A stretch of 64,000 bases of DNA from Arthrobotrys musiformis (taxonomy: Eukaryota > Ascomycota > Orbiliomycetes > Orbiliales > Orbiliaceae): NCBI GenBank assembly GCA_036971715.1, contig JAVHJL010000008.1:2728001-2792000 (forward strand), read 5' to 3'. Every line of letters begins with the position of its first letter. The first letter of the stretch is position 1. Both the position numbers and the translations under genes were made by a program. The notes beneath the pieces are model-generated. The model had not been told where the DNA came from, made no database searches, and saw only the letters and a list, made by a program, of their open reading frames with translations. Below, piece by piece: positions 1-11,391 of this stretch.

Positions 1-404
1 CGTAAGTAAAAACATTTCCCGCAAAACTAATCACTTCGTGATCTATTCCGTGTACACGCGTGTATTCTAATAATAATTGCTATCGCGTATAGACCTGGGA
101 CGCGATCCGCCTCAAGAACATCGATTACGCCATCGAAATTACCCAATGCTACGGCCAAACCAATCTGACTCGTTGCGCCGAAGTCCCCGCAACTTTGAAG
201 ATTAGCAATGTCTTGTTCCGTGGACTCTATGGGACTGCAAGCAAGAAATACGATCCTCGAGTTGGAAGCTTGGTATGCGGTAGCCCCGACAATTGCAACA
301 ACATCTACGCTAGAGACATCAACATTCAACCTCCCAGCGCAAAGAGCCCCACATTCTCTTGCACAAATATGGACCAGTCGCTTCTAGATATCCCATGTGC
401 TTGA
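1..404 (+). CDS. Exo-polygalacturonase (GH28), C-terminal exon, 5' truncated by the window
   Basis: Only the last coding exon (93-404, 103 codons plus TGA) is present. Bases 2-92 are the end of an intron: GTAAGT at 2-7 is its donor, the sequence TTCTAATAATAA holds a branch-like site, and TATAG at 88-92 is the acceptor. The peptide starts TWDAIRLKNIDYAIEITQCY and carries Cys-rich positions (CAEVP, LVCGSPDNCNN, FSCTN, IPCA) typical of the C-terminal part of secreted fungal GH28 exo-polygalacturonases. These remove galacturonate units from the non-reducing end of pectin outside the cell. The catalytic Asp and His residues lie upstream of the window. The stop follows the final IPCA peptide, so the C-terminus looks intact. 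The family call rests on the overall pattern of this one exon; rhamnogalacturonan-type GH28 enzymes are the alternative. Confidence 0.8.
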
Positions 405-2675
405 TCAATTGGAGGATATTGGTGGGGGTGCCGAACTATATTGAGGCGTTGTGACAATTTTCGAAAATCTGTGCATGTAATTTAGAGCATCCTTGTTGGA
501 ATATTTAATGAAAAATGAAATTATGCTGTGTAAAACCATCAGGCCTATGGGCGATTAAACTAAGAGTGCAGAATGGGCTCGTGCTCATCCCATCAAAGCT
601 TCTAGAATCAAAAGGTTTGGTTCGCGCACACATACCAAGAATCACAGCAGCGCAACGTTACCGCTCAATCGAGGTATCACATCTCTGACATGCTGCATTC
701 CCGCTACTAACCAGAGACATGCATCTCATGAGGCCTAGCATTATGTGAAATATAAAACGCAAATTAAACATCGGAAAGGAGATGTATTGGTTTCCAAGTT
801 CTGATCCACACGCTCTAGGCTAAGGTCCGGATTAGGGCCCGGTGGCGCGCCATGGCGAGGACGCCACAGTCAATGCCACACGTTAATTCTAAATGGCTGG
901 GGTTTGGTATTGACTAGCAGAGCTTGGGAGCTGAAGCGGGACAAAATGTCCAGAGATAGGAGGGTGGGTTTAAAAGGGATGTCTGCTCGGATATATACCG
1001 TATTGACTCAACGAAATCAACAACATAGTGCTAGCCGACATTTGAAATAGATAGTACGTAGGAAGAGCGGTAACCCGATATAAATGTGCCCCTAAAGCTA
1101 GTGATATTCGGCGCCTCCGACTTGGGGCCCGGAAATTTTTTGCTTTATGAAACTAAATGGATGCTATGCCAAAGAATGAAGAGGAACCTAAGACCGATGA
1201 GAATGTCCGTTCCTCGTTCCGGTTTCTGCCAAGAATTAGAGTATCGACAGCTCAATTAATCGAATCGGATTGCTTGAGAACCGCTTCCATATAGCCGTAT
1301 TGCTGTGATGATATCCACCATTCTCACAATGCCTAAAACGGGGTTCATGGTGTTCGTACGTGGGTCCATTGATTGGGCTTTCAATACTCCACGAGGATCT
1401 ACACTGTCAGGCCGGGATGTGCGATATCCGCAGTTTATCAGAGTCCAGAAGCTCGAAGGCTCCACGGACCCACTCGGCTTGATAAGTCTAGTCAAAATAA
1501 GTTAGTTGACAAGAGACCTCGCCATTTTTTACCCCTGTATCGACTTCCAAGTTTAAAAGAAGGGATCAGGTCCATAACCAAGCCTTTTTACATACTGGGC
1601 CCATTGGTTCGATAGACGGCCAAGATGGCGATTCAGGATTTTTGTCTTTGCTAAATGACAAATAAAGCATAAAAAGGATCATGCTTTCTCTGCGCCCAAA
1701 AAACGCCCACTTGTCGTTTTTGTCGTCATCTACGTATGCCCCCTCCTCCTCTTGCCGAAGTTTGGAACTCTTTCCTCAAAACTTGTCCCCAGCCGCAAAA
1801 TGTGGAAAAAATATTTTTCCCTGAAAGCACAGTCTTTATCGAGGGCTCCGAAGCGGTTCGGAAAGTTCAATGCTCTTTCGGGCCGGTTCTAACTGAGTGT
1901 TGCAGGCATCATGCAACTGAAGCTAGTTATTTGTTGAAATTCACCGTGCTGCATCGCGTTCGGTGGGAAAGTAACCTGTTGAAAATGAGTGGTCAAGTCT
2001 GATAACGGCTCGGCGTGCAGACGCAAGGCACGGCCTTTAACCTCAAATATCTTCAACTTAACAAAACGAGTAGGAAGAACCAGGGCAAACGGCTGCCTCG
2101 CTATCAAAAAGCTCTATACGAAGACCGGAATAATTAATGCGATGGCAGGAATATATGCGTACTATAAGGGCTCGAGCAACCAAGGAGTGGCAACTATGTG
2201 ACGGAAGTAGCTAGCAGCAGCCTTCTACTCCTAGTTGAATTGCTAAAAGATACCATCTAACTGAACATTTGTCTGGGCAATAACGACTAAAGCCTCCACA
2301 GAAATGCAGGAAATTTTGAATACGATGCAAGAAAACCCCGAACTCCGAAAATACAACCCCCTCTTTTGGACAATAAAATCATTGCTGAGAGACGCCCACC
2401 CAATATTCCCGCTAAAACTGTAATATACACCCAAAGAAAATGCAATGTGAACCTTAAGGAAATGTGTGAACGTGAACGGATGGCAGGGTCATTTAGTCAT
2501 CGGTCATAATGGACCGATAGAACAGTCCGGCGTGATAAACCCTAGCCCTCTCGAGTGAGGTGGTGGGGTCGTGTTGATTGATTCGATCGAGATCTATCTC
2601 CGCAGCTACTGTTAGCTATACTGTATAGCTGTCAGGTCCCACGCATTCCGATTGACATACGCACTTGGTGCAATA
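405..2675. other. Intergenic, no gene recognised
   Basis: Both strands show only short overlapping open frames with no recognisable domain. The longest (1736-2002, plus, 88 codons) overlaps an open frame on the other strand and has no supporting signals. I see no tRNA and no repeat array. Confidence 0.5.
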
Positions 2676-3209
2676 TTAACTCGCGAGTGATCCAACTATA
2701 TGAACTCTACCCCCTTGGCTTGCGATATTTCTTGCATATTCTTGCTCCACAAGGTGTGAATTTAATGTTGTTGGCTGAATCGTAACCTCTGAGGACATAG
2801 GCCTCACGCCGACGTGAAGAGGACCTGGTGCCTTGATAGGCCGACTCGCAACATCTTGTGATAGATGTCTCATTGATAAAGGGAGAGGGGTGGTAGTCCT
2901 GGCATGACTATCCGCAGCGTGCTGGGGAGTGTGGACATATTTCGGTTTTGCATTTTCTTCCACAGCTGTCGATTTTCCTTGCCGTCTCATTCTTCTAAAG
3001 CTGCCAAAAGACCGTGTGCTGCTTGCATTGCTCCTTGTAGGGAAGAGACACCCGATCAATCCAATTGAAGAAACCCTCCGTTGCATCCTGACAACAGTAG
3101 AGTTTGGGTCGTGGGACAGGGTTTCCATTTCCTCACTGGGTTCCGTAGCTGAGGTCGATGTCTCCGAGGCCTTCTTGGGTTGTCGAAAAAGTTTAGTATA
3201 AAAACGCAT
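2676..3209 (-). CDS. Hypothetical basic protein, 177 aa
   Basis: An uninterrupted frame runs from ATG (3209) to a stop at 2676. The N-terminus MRFYTKLFRQPKKASETS is basic. It is followed by an acidic Ser/Thr/Glu segment, then an Arg/Ser-rich middle (STRSFGSFRRMRRQGKST, about residues 65-82). No domain is recognised, and there is no signal peptide or clear membrane segment. Coding is supported by a TATA box about 55 bases upstream of the ATG on the same strand and by the low-complexity but codon-like composition. A shorter frame on the plus strand (2929-3201) lies inside it and is treated as a shadow. The protein could be a small nuclear or regulatory protein, but no function can be assigned. 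Confidence 0.5.
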   Translation of the reverse strand: MRFYTKLFRQPKKASETSTSATEPSEEMETLSHDPNSTVVRMQRRVSSIGLIGCLFPTRSNASSTRSFGSFRRMRRQGKSTAVEENAKPKYVHTPQHAADSHARTTTPLPLSMRHLSQDVASRPIKAPGPLHVGVRPMSSEVTIQPTTLNSHLVEQEYARNIASQGGRVHIVGSLAS

Positions 3210-3260
3210 ATCGAAGGGAAAAAAAGAGAAAAGGTAGACAGGAGGGGAATGACTGGGTTC

Positions 3261-3266
3261 TTTATA
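3261..3266 (-). promoter_or_regulatory. TATA box of the 177-aa gene
   Basis: The minus strand reads CTCTATAAAGAACCC here, a perfect TATAAA core 52 bases upstream of the ATG at 3209. This fits a short 5' leader. Confidence 0.45.
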
Positions 3267-3451
3267 GAGTGAGATATCTTCAAGCTGTTAATTGGATCCA
3301 TCAAAAGCCACCACGGAGTATTAGACTGAATCCGTTATAGCGTGGGAGCAGTGCTGGTGGACAAGCCACGGAATTTTGTGGGTTCATGATAAGTAGTAAA
3401 AAGCGAGAGGGGGGGCAAAGTCCCAAAGCTTAGTACATATAGCAAATGTCG

Positions 3452-3472
3452 TAGTTTCGAATTTCGAAACTA
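3452..3472. repeat. Near-perfect 21-bp palindrome
   Basis: The arm TAGTTTCGAA and its exact reverse complement are separated by a single T. It lies about 245 bases upstream of the 177-aa gene and about 105 bases downstream of the possible microprotein gene. It could be a dimeric transcription-factor site; a second TTTCGAAA-type element follows at about 3482. Confidence 0.5.
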
Positions 3473-3578
3473 TGGTTTTGGTTTCGAAAATCAAGATTTC
3501 CTCGACCTTGCGGAGACAACGCCCTCCCTGTTTTTCCTTGATTTTCATGTAGCTACATGTTGCAAGTACTTTATTGTA

Positions 3579-3901
3579 CTAGACGCACAAAAGACATGTA
3601 GCGGGGTTTCCCATAAAGATCTCAACTTGTTGGTTTTGGCCCAGCACTCTGGTACACCTCTTCTGGGCATGGGAAAAAACAAGGGTGTGTGGAGCGTATG
3701 TAGTGGCAAGGGTAAAAGTTTATGTGAGGGGCGAAAGAGAAGAGAATAAAAAACACCGCAGCGTCGAGCTTTGGCCCAGTGTGCGTCAGCCAACATGCGG
3801 TTGAATTGAGAGGTACTTACGGATATACAGGTTTTGAGAGCCATTTCAGAGCCATTGTACAGCACGAAAAGTGCGGCTGCTGCAAGTACTGCTGTTGACA
3901 T
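3579..3901 (-). CDS. Possible 54-aa two-exon microprotein
   Basis: Exon 1 is 3901-3821 (27 codons, starting MSTAVLAAAALFVLYNGS). A GTAAGT donor follows at 3820 and a pyrimidine-rich CCCATGCCCAG acceptor ends at 3663. Exon 2 is 3662-3579 (27 codons plus TAG). The frame continues in phase 0 across the 157-base intron. The first 15 residues are hydrophobic, giving a signal-anchor or signal-peptide-like start. Exon 2 is polar and ends with CLLCV, so three or four Cys are present. If the intron is not removed, the frame stays open for 118 codons. No homologue is recognised. It may be a small secreted or membrane-anchored protein, or a chance frame. Confidence 0.3.
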
Positions 3902-6900
3902 GCTTGAATTGGCAAGTGACCAGCTCGAAATTTAGCGCCACAACAGTTATATAATATTTGTTTTTGTGGGACGGGCCAACTATGTGGCCTGGAGCGGCTG
4001 TGGATGTCGAGTGTCGATGTCGCGATTCGCCTTTCAGATACGAATTAATATTCGGTACACGTATGGTTTGGGAATCTCAGGATAAAAACCGTTTTTCGAA
4101 ACTGAAGCTTGAGTTCGTTCCCCATGCTTTTTAAACGTATTGTGATTTCACATTCTAACCGGATATTGGGTAAGCTAGGTAGCTTCGCCCTATCGCAAAT
4201 ATAATTTTAGTTTGTCGCAGTCGCTGCGATCCCGGTTTTCTGACCCAATTATCGACCGACTGCGCGAGAAGCTTTACGCTAAGGATGGACTTGTACAGGC
4301 CTGTCAGCTGAGGCCTCGAATCGCTTAATCCCTCCCGACAAATACAACCCGTGAATCCCCTTGAACAACATCACGACACATCGGACGGCGGTGGCAGGGA
4401 AGAGGAGTTCGGAGCTGGAGCCACCAAGTATGCACTTGCCATCCCCCCATGTTCGCCTGAATTGGCATGGCAAATGCGAAAGTAAATTAGAGGCATTCTA
4501 CAATCAAAAGCGATAGTTCATTGGCTCCATTCGCGGCGGTGGCTTTCGATTTTGAAATACTTCGCGATCAGACAAAGCCTCAAATGTTCATTTCTGATTG
4601 GAATTTATCGCGGTCGGGATAACTACCCAAAAAAAACTTGTAGCTTTGTACATTTGATATGTCGACAAGCTGGTGGCAATTGCAATCTCGTTGTGGCGCT
4701 TACATCGGCGAAGTGGGAGAGGTATTGGCATTTCGCCTTCGCAAGGGACCCCATGCCACGTGCACCAATCTTGTCAAAAGGGGAATTGATGAGGTAGCTT
4801 TGCGAGTCAACCCACTTTTTATTTCAGCAAGCAAAAACCTTGCCGGCATTTCCCAGCTCACAAAATCGAGTTTCGTATCTGATCGAACCCGACGGGCGGA
4901 TCCGAGTGTCGATTGTACCACAAGGCTGGGATTGCGATTGTTAGACATCGAATGCTGGGTTTAGAACTATTTTAGACAAGTATCATCTACTAGTCTTTGA
5001 AATCCCTGAGGGGATACGTATTCTATATTCCGTTTTAATTCAGAAAAGTAGAAACAAAAACCATGGGGCGATCGTTGGACGGGGGTAGCTGACGAATATG
5101 GTCTCAGCGCTGGAAATGCAATATCGGCAGGTATCGCTGCCTGAACATTTAATCTAATATATCTTAGAAGCCCCACGCCCTAATGTTGTCAAAGTCAGGT
5201 TATATACCAAATTCTGGTATGCTCAACAAAAAGTGGAATTTTCAATGGGGTCAAATTCGCGAGGCCGTCAGGCACGCTCAATGTTTGAAATTTCCCCTGG
5301 TCTTACATAGTAGTACGTACATGGAGCATGTTGGGTGGTTATGCCCTACGCTGGTCTCGCGGCGCCCTACACTAGCGTCGACTCCAGATACAACAAGCAA
5401 CACAAACAAGCCTCTGAGTTCCTTTTGCAAAATTTTGGGGTTTGATTTCGAAGCTTCTTTGCTTTATTTCCTAGGCTCCGTTTATTTTACCTTTGTCTTT
5501 GTCTCGGCCTTTGTCTTTATTTTATTTCAGTTGTCGGCCTTCCCGCGAAATCGGAGCTATTATGATACCGTCGTAGAGACAGTAATTATAATTTAACACC
5601 AGCCTGGCCTGCCCATGACCCGCCGTGCAATATACGTGGGAAGATTGAACCGGATGGCGTCCTTTTCGAAAATTCGCTGTCGTGTTGCAGCCATGTATTG
5701 CATTGATAGCCCTGAGGCCTCGATAGAGGCTCCGGCTAGGCTGGGACATTACCCAGCTCAGTCCCCCAAACACTATTCTAGCTCGGCGTAGCTTAGCTCA
5801 GAGAACTCGCAGTTTCGCTGCGAAATGCCCCCCCAGACTACGAAATGCTGCAGCCTCATAGGTAGCCTTCACCTTCGGCTCGAATATACAGACAGAAGCT
5901 TGCTAGCTGGTTAGATAGGTTTCGAATGTCTTGAGTGTCCTGTATTCATATACATACGTATCGATTTGACACGGATCCCACGTATGCATACTAGTGCACA
6001 CATGCATTGAAGCCGACACTTATCTACTAGTTCTTAAGCATGCATGCGTTTGAGGGTTCATACCAGCGCCTGGACTCGAGGCTAGCTCTATACGACTATT
6101 GTATCAATATATAACGGGCCTAGATCGCGCTCGAAGCTTCGAAGGCGGCGGTGGCTCTAGAGATGGTGTCACTTATATACCCGCAACATAATATTATATT
6201 ATAATACATTGAACTACACGGGGCAAAGGTTTTGGCTCTGGGGCTCCTGGATCAGCTGCTACCTCCAACTGTTTGATAAGTCGCTGCTACCTCCAGCAGA
6301 GGTCTTGGCGATAAGATATAATCAGATAATGCCCCTCGCGCTATCCGCACTAATTTCGCACCTGCTGTTACCGACGATATCTCGGTCAAGGACGCCTTGA
6401 AGACACTTTAAACCGATTCTGCAATCGTAGAGCTCAACCAAATGTCATGCCAAATTCTATCTACTAGCCGTCGCCTAGTAGTATGTACAACTTTATGGTA
6501 GTGCCGAAATATATCGAAACACAACGACCTATTTAACGCGTCGAATGGATATAATACTTTCGAGCGCAAATTTAGGCACACTCGGACCTTTGTTAGTTGA
6601 ATCCCATCCGCTAGGCTATTTGTGTGGCGAGGCAAAGCTATTGATACGAGACAAGACTATTCAATCTCGCAGGTTTACGCGATTTCTCCCAAACTGAGGA
6701 TGATACTTCACAAACTTACTAGCTAACCCCCGGACCCTACCTAGATATCCGTGGCTTGTCCAATTATTTGAAATGGACGCACACATGAGATCTTAACGCG
6801 AGGCCTAGAGATTATATAGAATATTCACATAATTTTGAAGATATGAAAATCTGGTCTATGATTCTCTGCAAACTGGTAGCAGACGGCTATTGGCGATAGA

Positions 6901-9715
6901 TCGACCCCACTAGTACTGTATACATGTACCTACATACTACATCGTGATGAATAGCTCAAACTAACCATAAATATGCCTCCGTTTCAAAGCCCCGGTCGTA
7001 ATTTTGGTAAGGTTGACTATAGTCCCGATTACAATATTATTTTCAGTAGAGCTTTGGGCGAAACTCCAATATCGTAGAGCGCGATTGGCTTTTGATAGAC
7101 GAGGCGGGTAGAGTACTTGAAATCCTTCACGGGGTTGACGTGGCCGATAGGAGGGTGCAAATTATGACTGTTGGTACTATTCAACCGAATAACCAGCCGT
7201 GCCTCTATCAATCTGTTCCTTTCTTTGGAATAGTCAGGTCTTCGATCATGAGGTAGCCAGGGTTTACTTTCGGCGAATTGATCATGTGTACAAAATATGG
7301 TGCAATTCTCAGGGCCGCTATCTCGACCCTTGTAATAGTACCTGCAATTTGAAGCTTCCCCATAGGCTCACCGCAATCGTAGCCCGAAAAACGGAATCTT
7401 TACTCGGACAAAGGAATAAGTAAGCGTCTAAAACTAGCCTGTGGGCTCGGAGGCCTACCGAGGGTTAGAGCAGGCCATCAAGGACCCTACTGCCTCCTTG
7501 TTTCATTGGCTATGGTGGATTCATTCTGCTATAACTCGTCAGCCTATAATTAAATGCGCCTTTACAGTAGGTGTGTATGTACGATGCATGATAAACCACC
7601 AAAACCCGTGGCTTAGGCACTTTGCTAGGTACCTTGAACGATCGCCAGCCTACACAATTGGATGATAAGTTTCTTATCGCAGGCGGATACAAATGCAGCC
7701 TTAGGCTGTGCAGGAGTATGCAGGCTATTGGTCACACTCAATGTACATGTACATGTGCCTCTTCCGTTATACGTTACCTGTAGTTCAATTCCAGTCACGA
7801 AATGCAACAATTGCCCCACTCCGGGGCCCAGGGGCAATTCCTTCAAAGTAAAGGAGACCGGGTGCAGATCTTCGCCGCCTACAAACTACGGGCTATCTAT
7901 AGTACCACCCATATGAACATCTGCATTCTACATTCCTGCAATGGAGAATTCCGGATGAAATAAATGTACAAATATACTTGAAGATACGGGTATGTATGGG
8001 ATATATTAACGCCCTGTATGGGAGCGGGAAAATCTACAATAACATTAACTACGACGTAAAGCATGAATAAGGCCCGTGGCGTGGAGCTAGTTGGTTGTCT
8101 TTAGCTATGTATAGATATAAGTCGACGGATAGACGGATGCCCTGCAATAGCCTAGTCTAGATCAGATGAGAAAGTGGGTCCGCGAGTCACAGCGGGAGGT
8201 CGCACACCGTATATTTGGAGTTGACGGGTGAATATTCTGCGGTTAATGACACATCTTGAGCATTCATGAAACAAATCTGGTAATTTCCACATGCATGGTA
8301 GATGATGCACAATGAGCCCGCCGACTAGATTTGCGAAAGCAAAGAGACAAAATGGTGGCACTTAACTTTTATGGGTTCCCCAGATCGAATATTAATCGCC
8401 CTGGGATCCGACAATGCAGAAGCTCCCCAGGTTGCACATGCATACTATATGCGTCCCAAATTCCTGGGCAGTACGTAAGAATAAATTGTTCTTGCCGTTT
8501 TACCCAATTGCCCTACACCATAAGTGAATTCTCGCCTAAAACCCGTCACCCTTTGTCAGTTGTTTGAACTGGGTCTGGCCGTCCTTGAAATCATTCAATC
8601 TCAGGGCCAAGTCGTCGTGACCCGGAAATATCGAATTATGTGTTGGGGTGGTTGTGTCTAAAAAAAGAACCAGATTTGCGAGGTGTGGAATGAGGCGCTA
8701 GAACAATAGCTTTGGTGAACGATTTTACACCGCCAGAACGCCCTCTGCATGATGTCGGTTATTACAGCCCGCATTTTAAGGATTTTAGTTAGATGTCCCG
8801 CCCGAATGGGTTATGCTGGTGTGCATATGTACTATACATACTATGGAAGCACTCATCCTTTCTACACAATAGATGCAGCCAAAAATGCGAATTGTATACC
8901 ACTGGATTTCCTTGGATCGCACAAACTACAGGCAGCAGTTTGCGGTGTTTGATTGAGGAACCGCTCGATCTTGCATTTACTGTGCCTCCCCCACTCCATA
9001 TGGATCCATTGCATCGATGCATCGAACAGTTAGAATTCCTAGCTGCCAAGTGACAAGGCAATATAATGAACATGACCTGTCTATTATAGCTTATCAAACA
9101 GCAATGATATAACCGGGCCGGGGAAATATTAAATTACATTATACAGATGCAAACAACTTTTGATACTGATATCGTTTCGGGATTATGCATGGGGTGATCT
9201 CGGAACCCACACACCTGTTTGCTGGGTTTGGCTGAAATAGAAAGGTGCCCCAGCCCGGGTGAACTTGTTCATCTGACCAACTGACTGAACAAGAGCGGGG
9301 CTCTTGGCGCGGCTTAAAAAACAGGCACTCATTGGCCATGACCCCAAGGGACTCTTTCGCTGATTGGCTTGAAATAGGTGGGCTAGTTTTCCGTTACCGC
9401 AATTTGTCACTCAACCATTCGGTAGGAGTTACTCAGTGACGGGACAGCTAAGCTTGCCAGGGCCTGCGTCAGAGCCTACGATCAACATTTTTCAGTCTGC
9501 TATGTATGTCCCAGGCACCTGCGGAACAGGGCAAACATGCCGCGAAACTGACAGAGAACGGCCTAGTAGCTCCGCACATGTACAGGAGGTGGGGTTTTTT
9601 ACGAGCTAACTCCTCTGCGGGTCGAGTTGGCCCTAAGCTTTCGGATTTCTTTCGGCCCCTCTTGTTTCTGCTCCAGTCCCAGGTCATAAATTCACAAATT
9701 GACAAAAATTTTCCA

Positions 9716-9758
<43 letters not shown>

Positions 9759-10860
9759 ATAATCAAATATAAAATGGCTGCCGCATATCATTGGGGCTGG
9801 GAATCAGGTCGCAGATACATATTTGCCTCCACCATTTTGAAGGCTCATTCCCTGTCAGCTGAAATGTGAAGCTCCGTAACCTGACAAAACCAAGTGTGTT
9901 CTTGGGAGATGCGGCTCTTAAGCTCTTATGCCCGCATTGGGATGGCCCATGGCCATCAGACCATTCGGTGGATCCTGAATGAGAGTTGTACCACTACGCC
10001 GGCCCTGGCCAGCATCCCTGCTCACCCTCGAAATAATCCCAACTGGGCGAACCTGCTATCAGCAGGGACGGCTTCTTCCATCTCAAGCGGCTATGTTCCC
10101 TCCACAGTCGTTGAAATCCTGTTTTGAGACTTAGTAAAAAAGCTGACTAAATTCATCAGTATATTATCAGTAGTGTAGCAAGCCCGACATCACCCTGAGC
10201 TTAGCAATGCTACGAAATACAGTACAGGCACCCGTTTGTGGCCAACATTGGGGGCTACTTTTGTTGTATGGCGTCGCTGGGTCGCACAAACTATTGAAGG
10301 TGTCGGATAGAGGCAGCCTGTCGTAAGCCTCCGCAAACTCAGCCTTTTGGGCCTAGTTTAACCCCATCCACCCAAAAAAAGGTCCCTATCCATAGAAGCT
10401 AGCGAATGGTAGCACTTGCGAGCGATGCGAGTTTAATGGGGCCTTTGAATGCCTGCTAGCTGCTGCGCACGCATCAATATTGAACTTACACCCACTTTAG
10501 CCGCATGCTTCCCCTGGGATGGGCTCCGAGCTTGTCCCGTTTTCCTAATATGTGGTTTCCTGCCAGTTGGAGCCGACGACCAATAACGATTTTGGCACCC
10601 GCTTGTGTCGAATGAACTCGTACTCCCTCTTCTACATATGCATGGCGTTTGCCAGGAAACCCACACCTAGTCCGATAAAAAAAAAACAGACAGTGAACGC
10701 AAGAGACCCTGCGCCCCGGGACTGTAGACTACCATGGGGTTAGGACATACTTCCATCCAACTTGTTTTGAGGAAGGTGGGTCCAAAATTTATCGTCTATA
10801 ATGATATGAGCTGTGAACTTCCCACCCCCGGATACCTGGCTGGCTAGGACGGAAATTGTG
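3902..10860. other. 7-kb stretch with no recognisable gene
   Basis: I found only short, mutually overlapping frames without domains on either strand. The region has many stop-rich TA-containing segments and small local palindromes. One example is an imperfect GCAGTTTCG/CGAAATGC hairpin at about 5809-5828. No transposase, reverse transcriptase or tRNA was found. Weak similarity between 9519-9545 (plus) and 10490-10520 (minus), with a CAGGG..CATGC core, suggests degenerate repeat copies, but I cannot delimit an element. Confidence 0.5.
9718..9756. repeat. Homopolymer, 39 consecutive T
   Basis: This is the longest homopolymer in the window. Read on the minus strand it is a poly-A tract, as left at the 3' end of a non-LTR retroposon whose body would lie above 9756. 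No body was recognised there. Confidence 0.9.
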
Positions 10861-10866
10861 TATAAA
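10861..10866 (+). promoter_or_regulatory. Candidate TATA box of the C2H2 gene
   Basis: TATAAA sits in the context TTGTGTATAAAGATAATG and is followed by a C/T-rich stretch (about 10877-11000) like fungal initiator regions. It lies 525 bases before the ATG at 11392. If it is the promoter, the 5' leader is long, perhaps with an intron. Closer TATAAA-like sequences (about 11268 and 11336) are alternatives. Confidence 0.3.
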
Positions 10867-11391
10867 GATAATGCCCTCCTGACCTTCGATCCTCTTCTGT
10901 TTCGTCCAGTTCCTTAAGCAATCAGCCAGCCTTCTCTTTTCAACTATCCAAGGCCCACTAAACTCTGTGCCACATACTATCTTGTCTCATCTGCATTCAA
11001 TATTCTTCATAGACAATCAAACGGCCCTGTCCGTGGAGGCAGCATTGACCCCGGGTTTCCTCAATCTCAGACCTCGCTTCTCTGAACCGGCCCGTCTTGG
11101 TCGATCTTTAGTTTAGCAAACCGGCACAGGCCACTATACCAGTACGTACCTACTCCGGTATTAGATTATCTTGATACTTTCTTTTTTTCAAAAAAAAAAA
11201 AAAAATTGAAACGCGAGGTTGCAAGATGATGCGCAACTTATCGCCTCAGCTCAGTTTCTATAAACTATTTGACAGCTTTGAGTGTTTACTTCAAAACCTC
11301 ACCACCAAAGTTCAAAGCGTGCTGACGACTGTGGTTTATAAACCTCCATAGTTTACCTATTCTTAAAATCTCCTTTTCCTTTTTTAAAACA

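Noticed and set aside
5183..5596. 137-codon plus-strand frame
   Set aside because: The second half is a Phe/Val-rich translation of T-rich DNA, and there is no promoter or homology signal.
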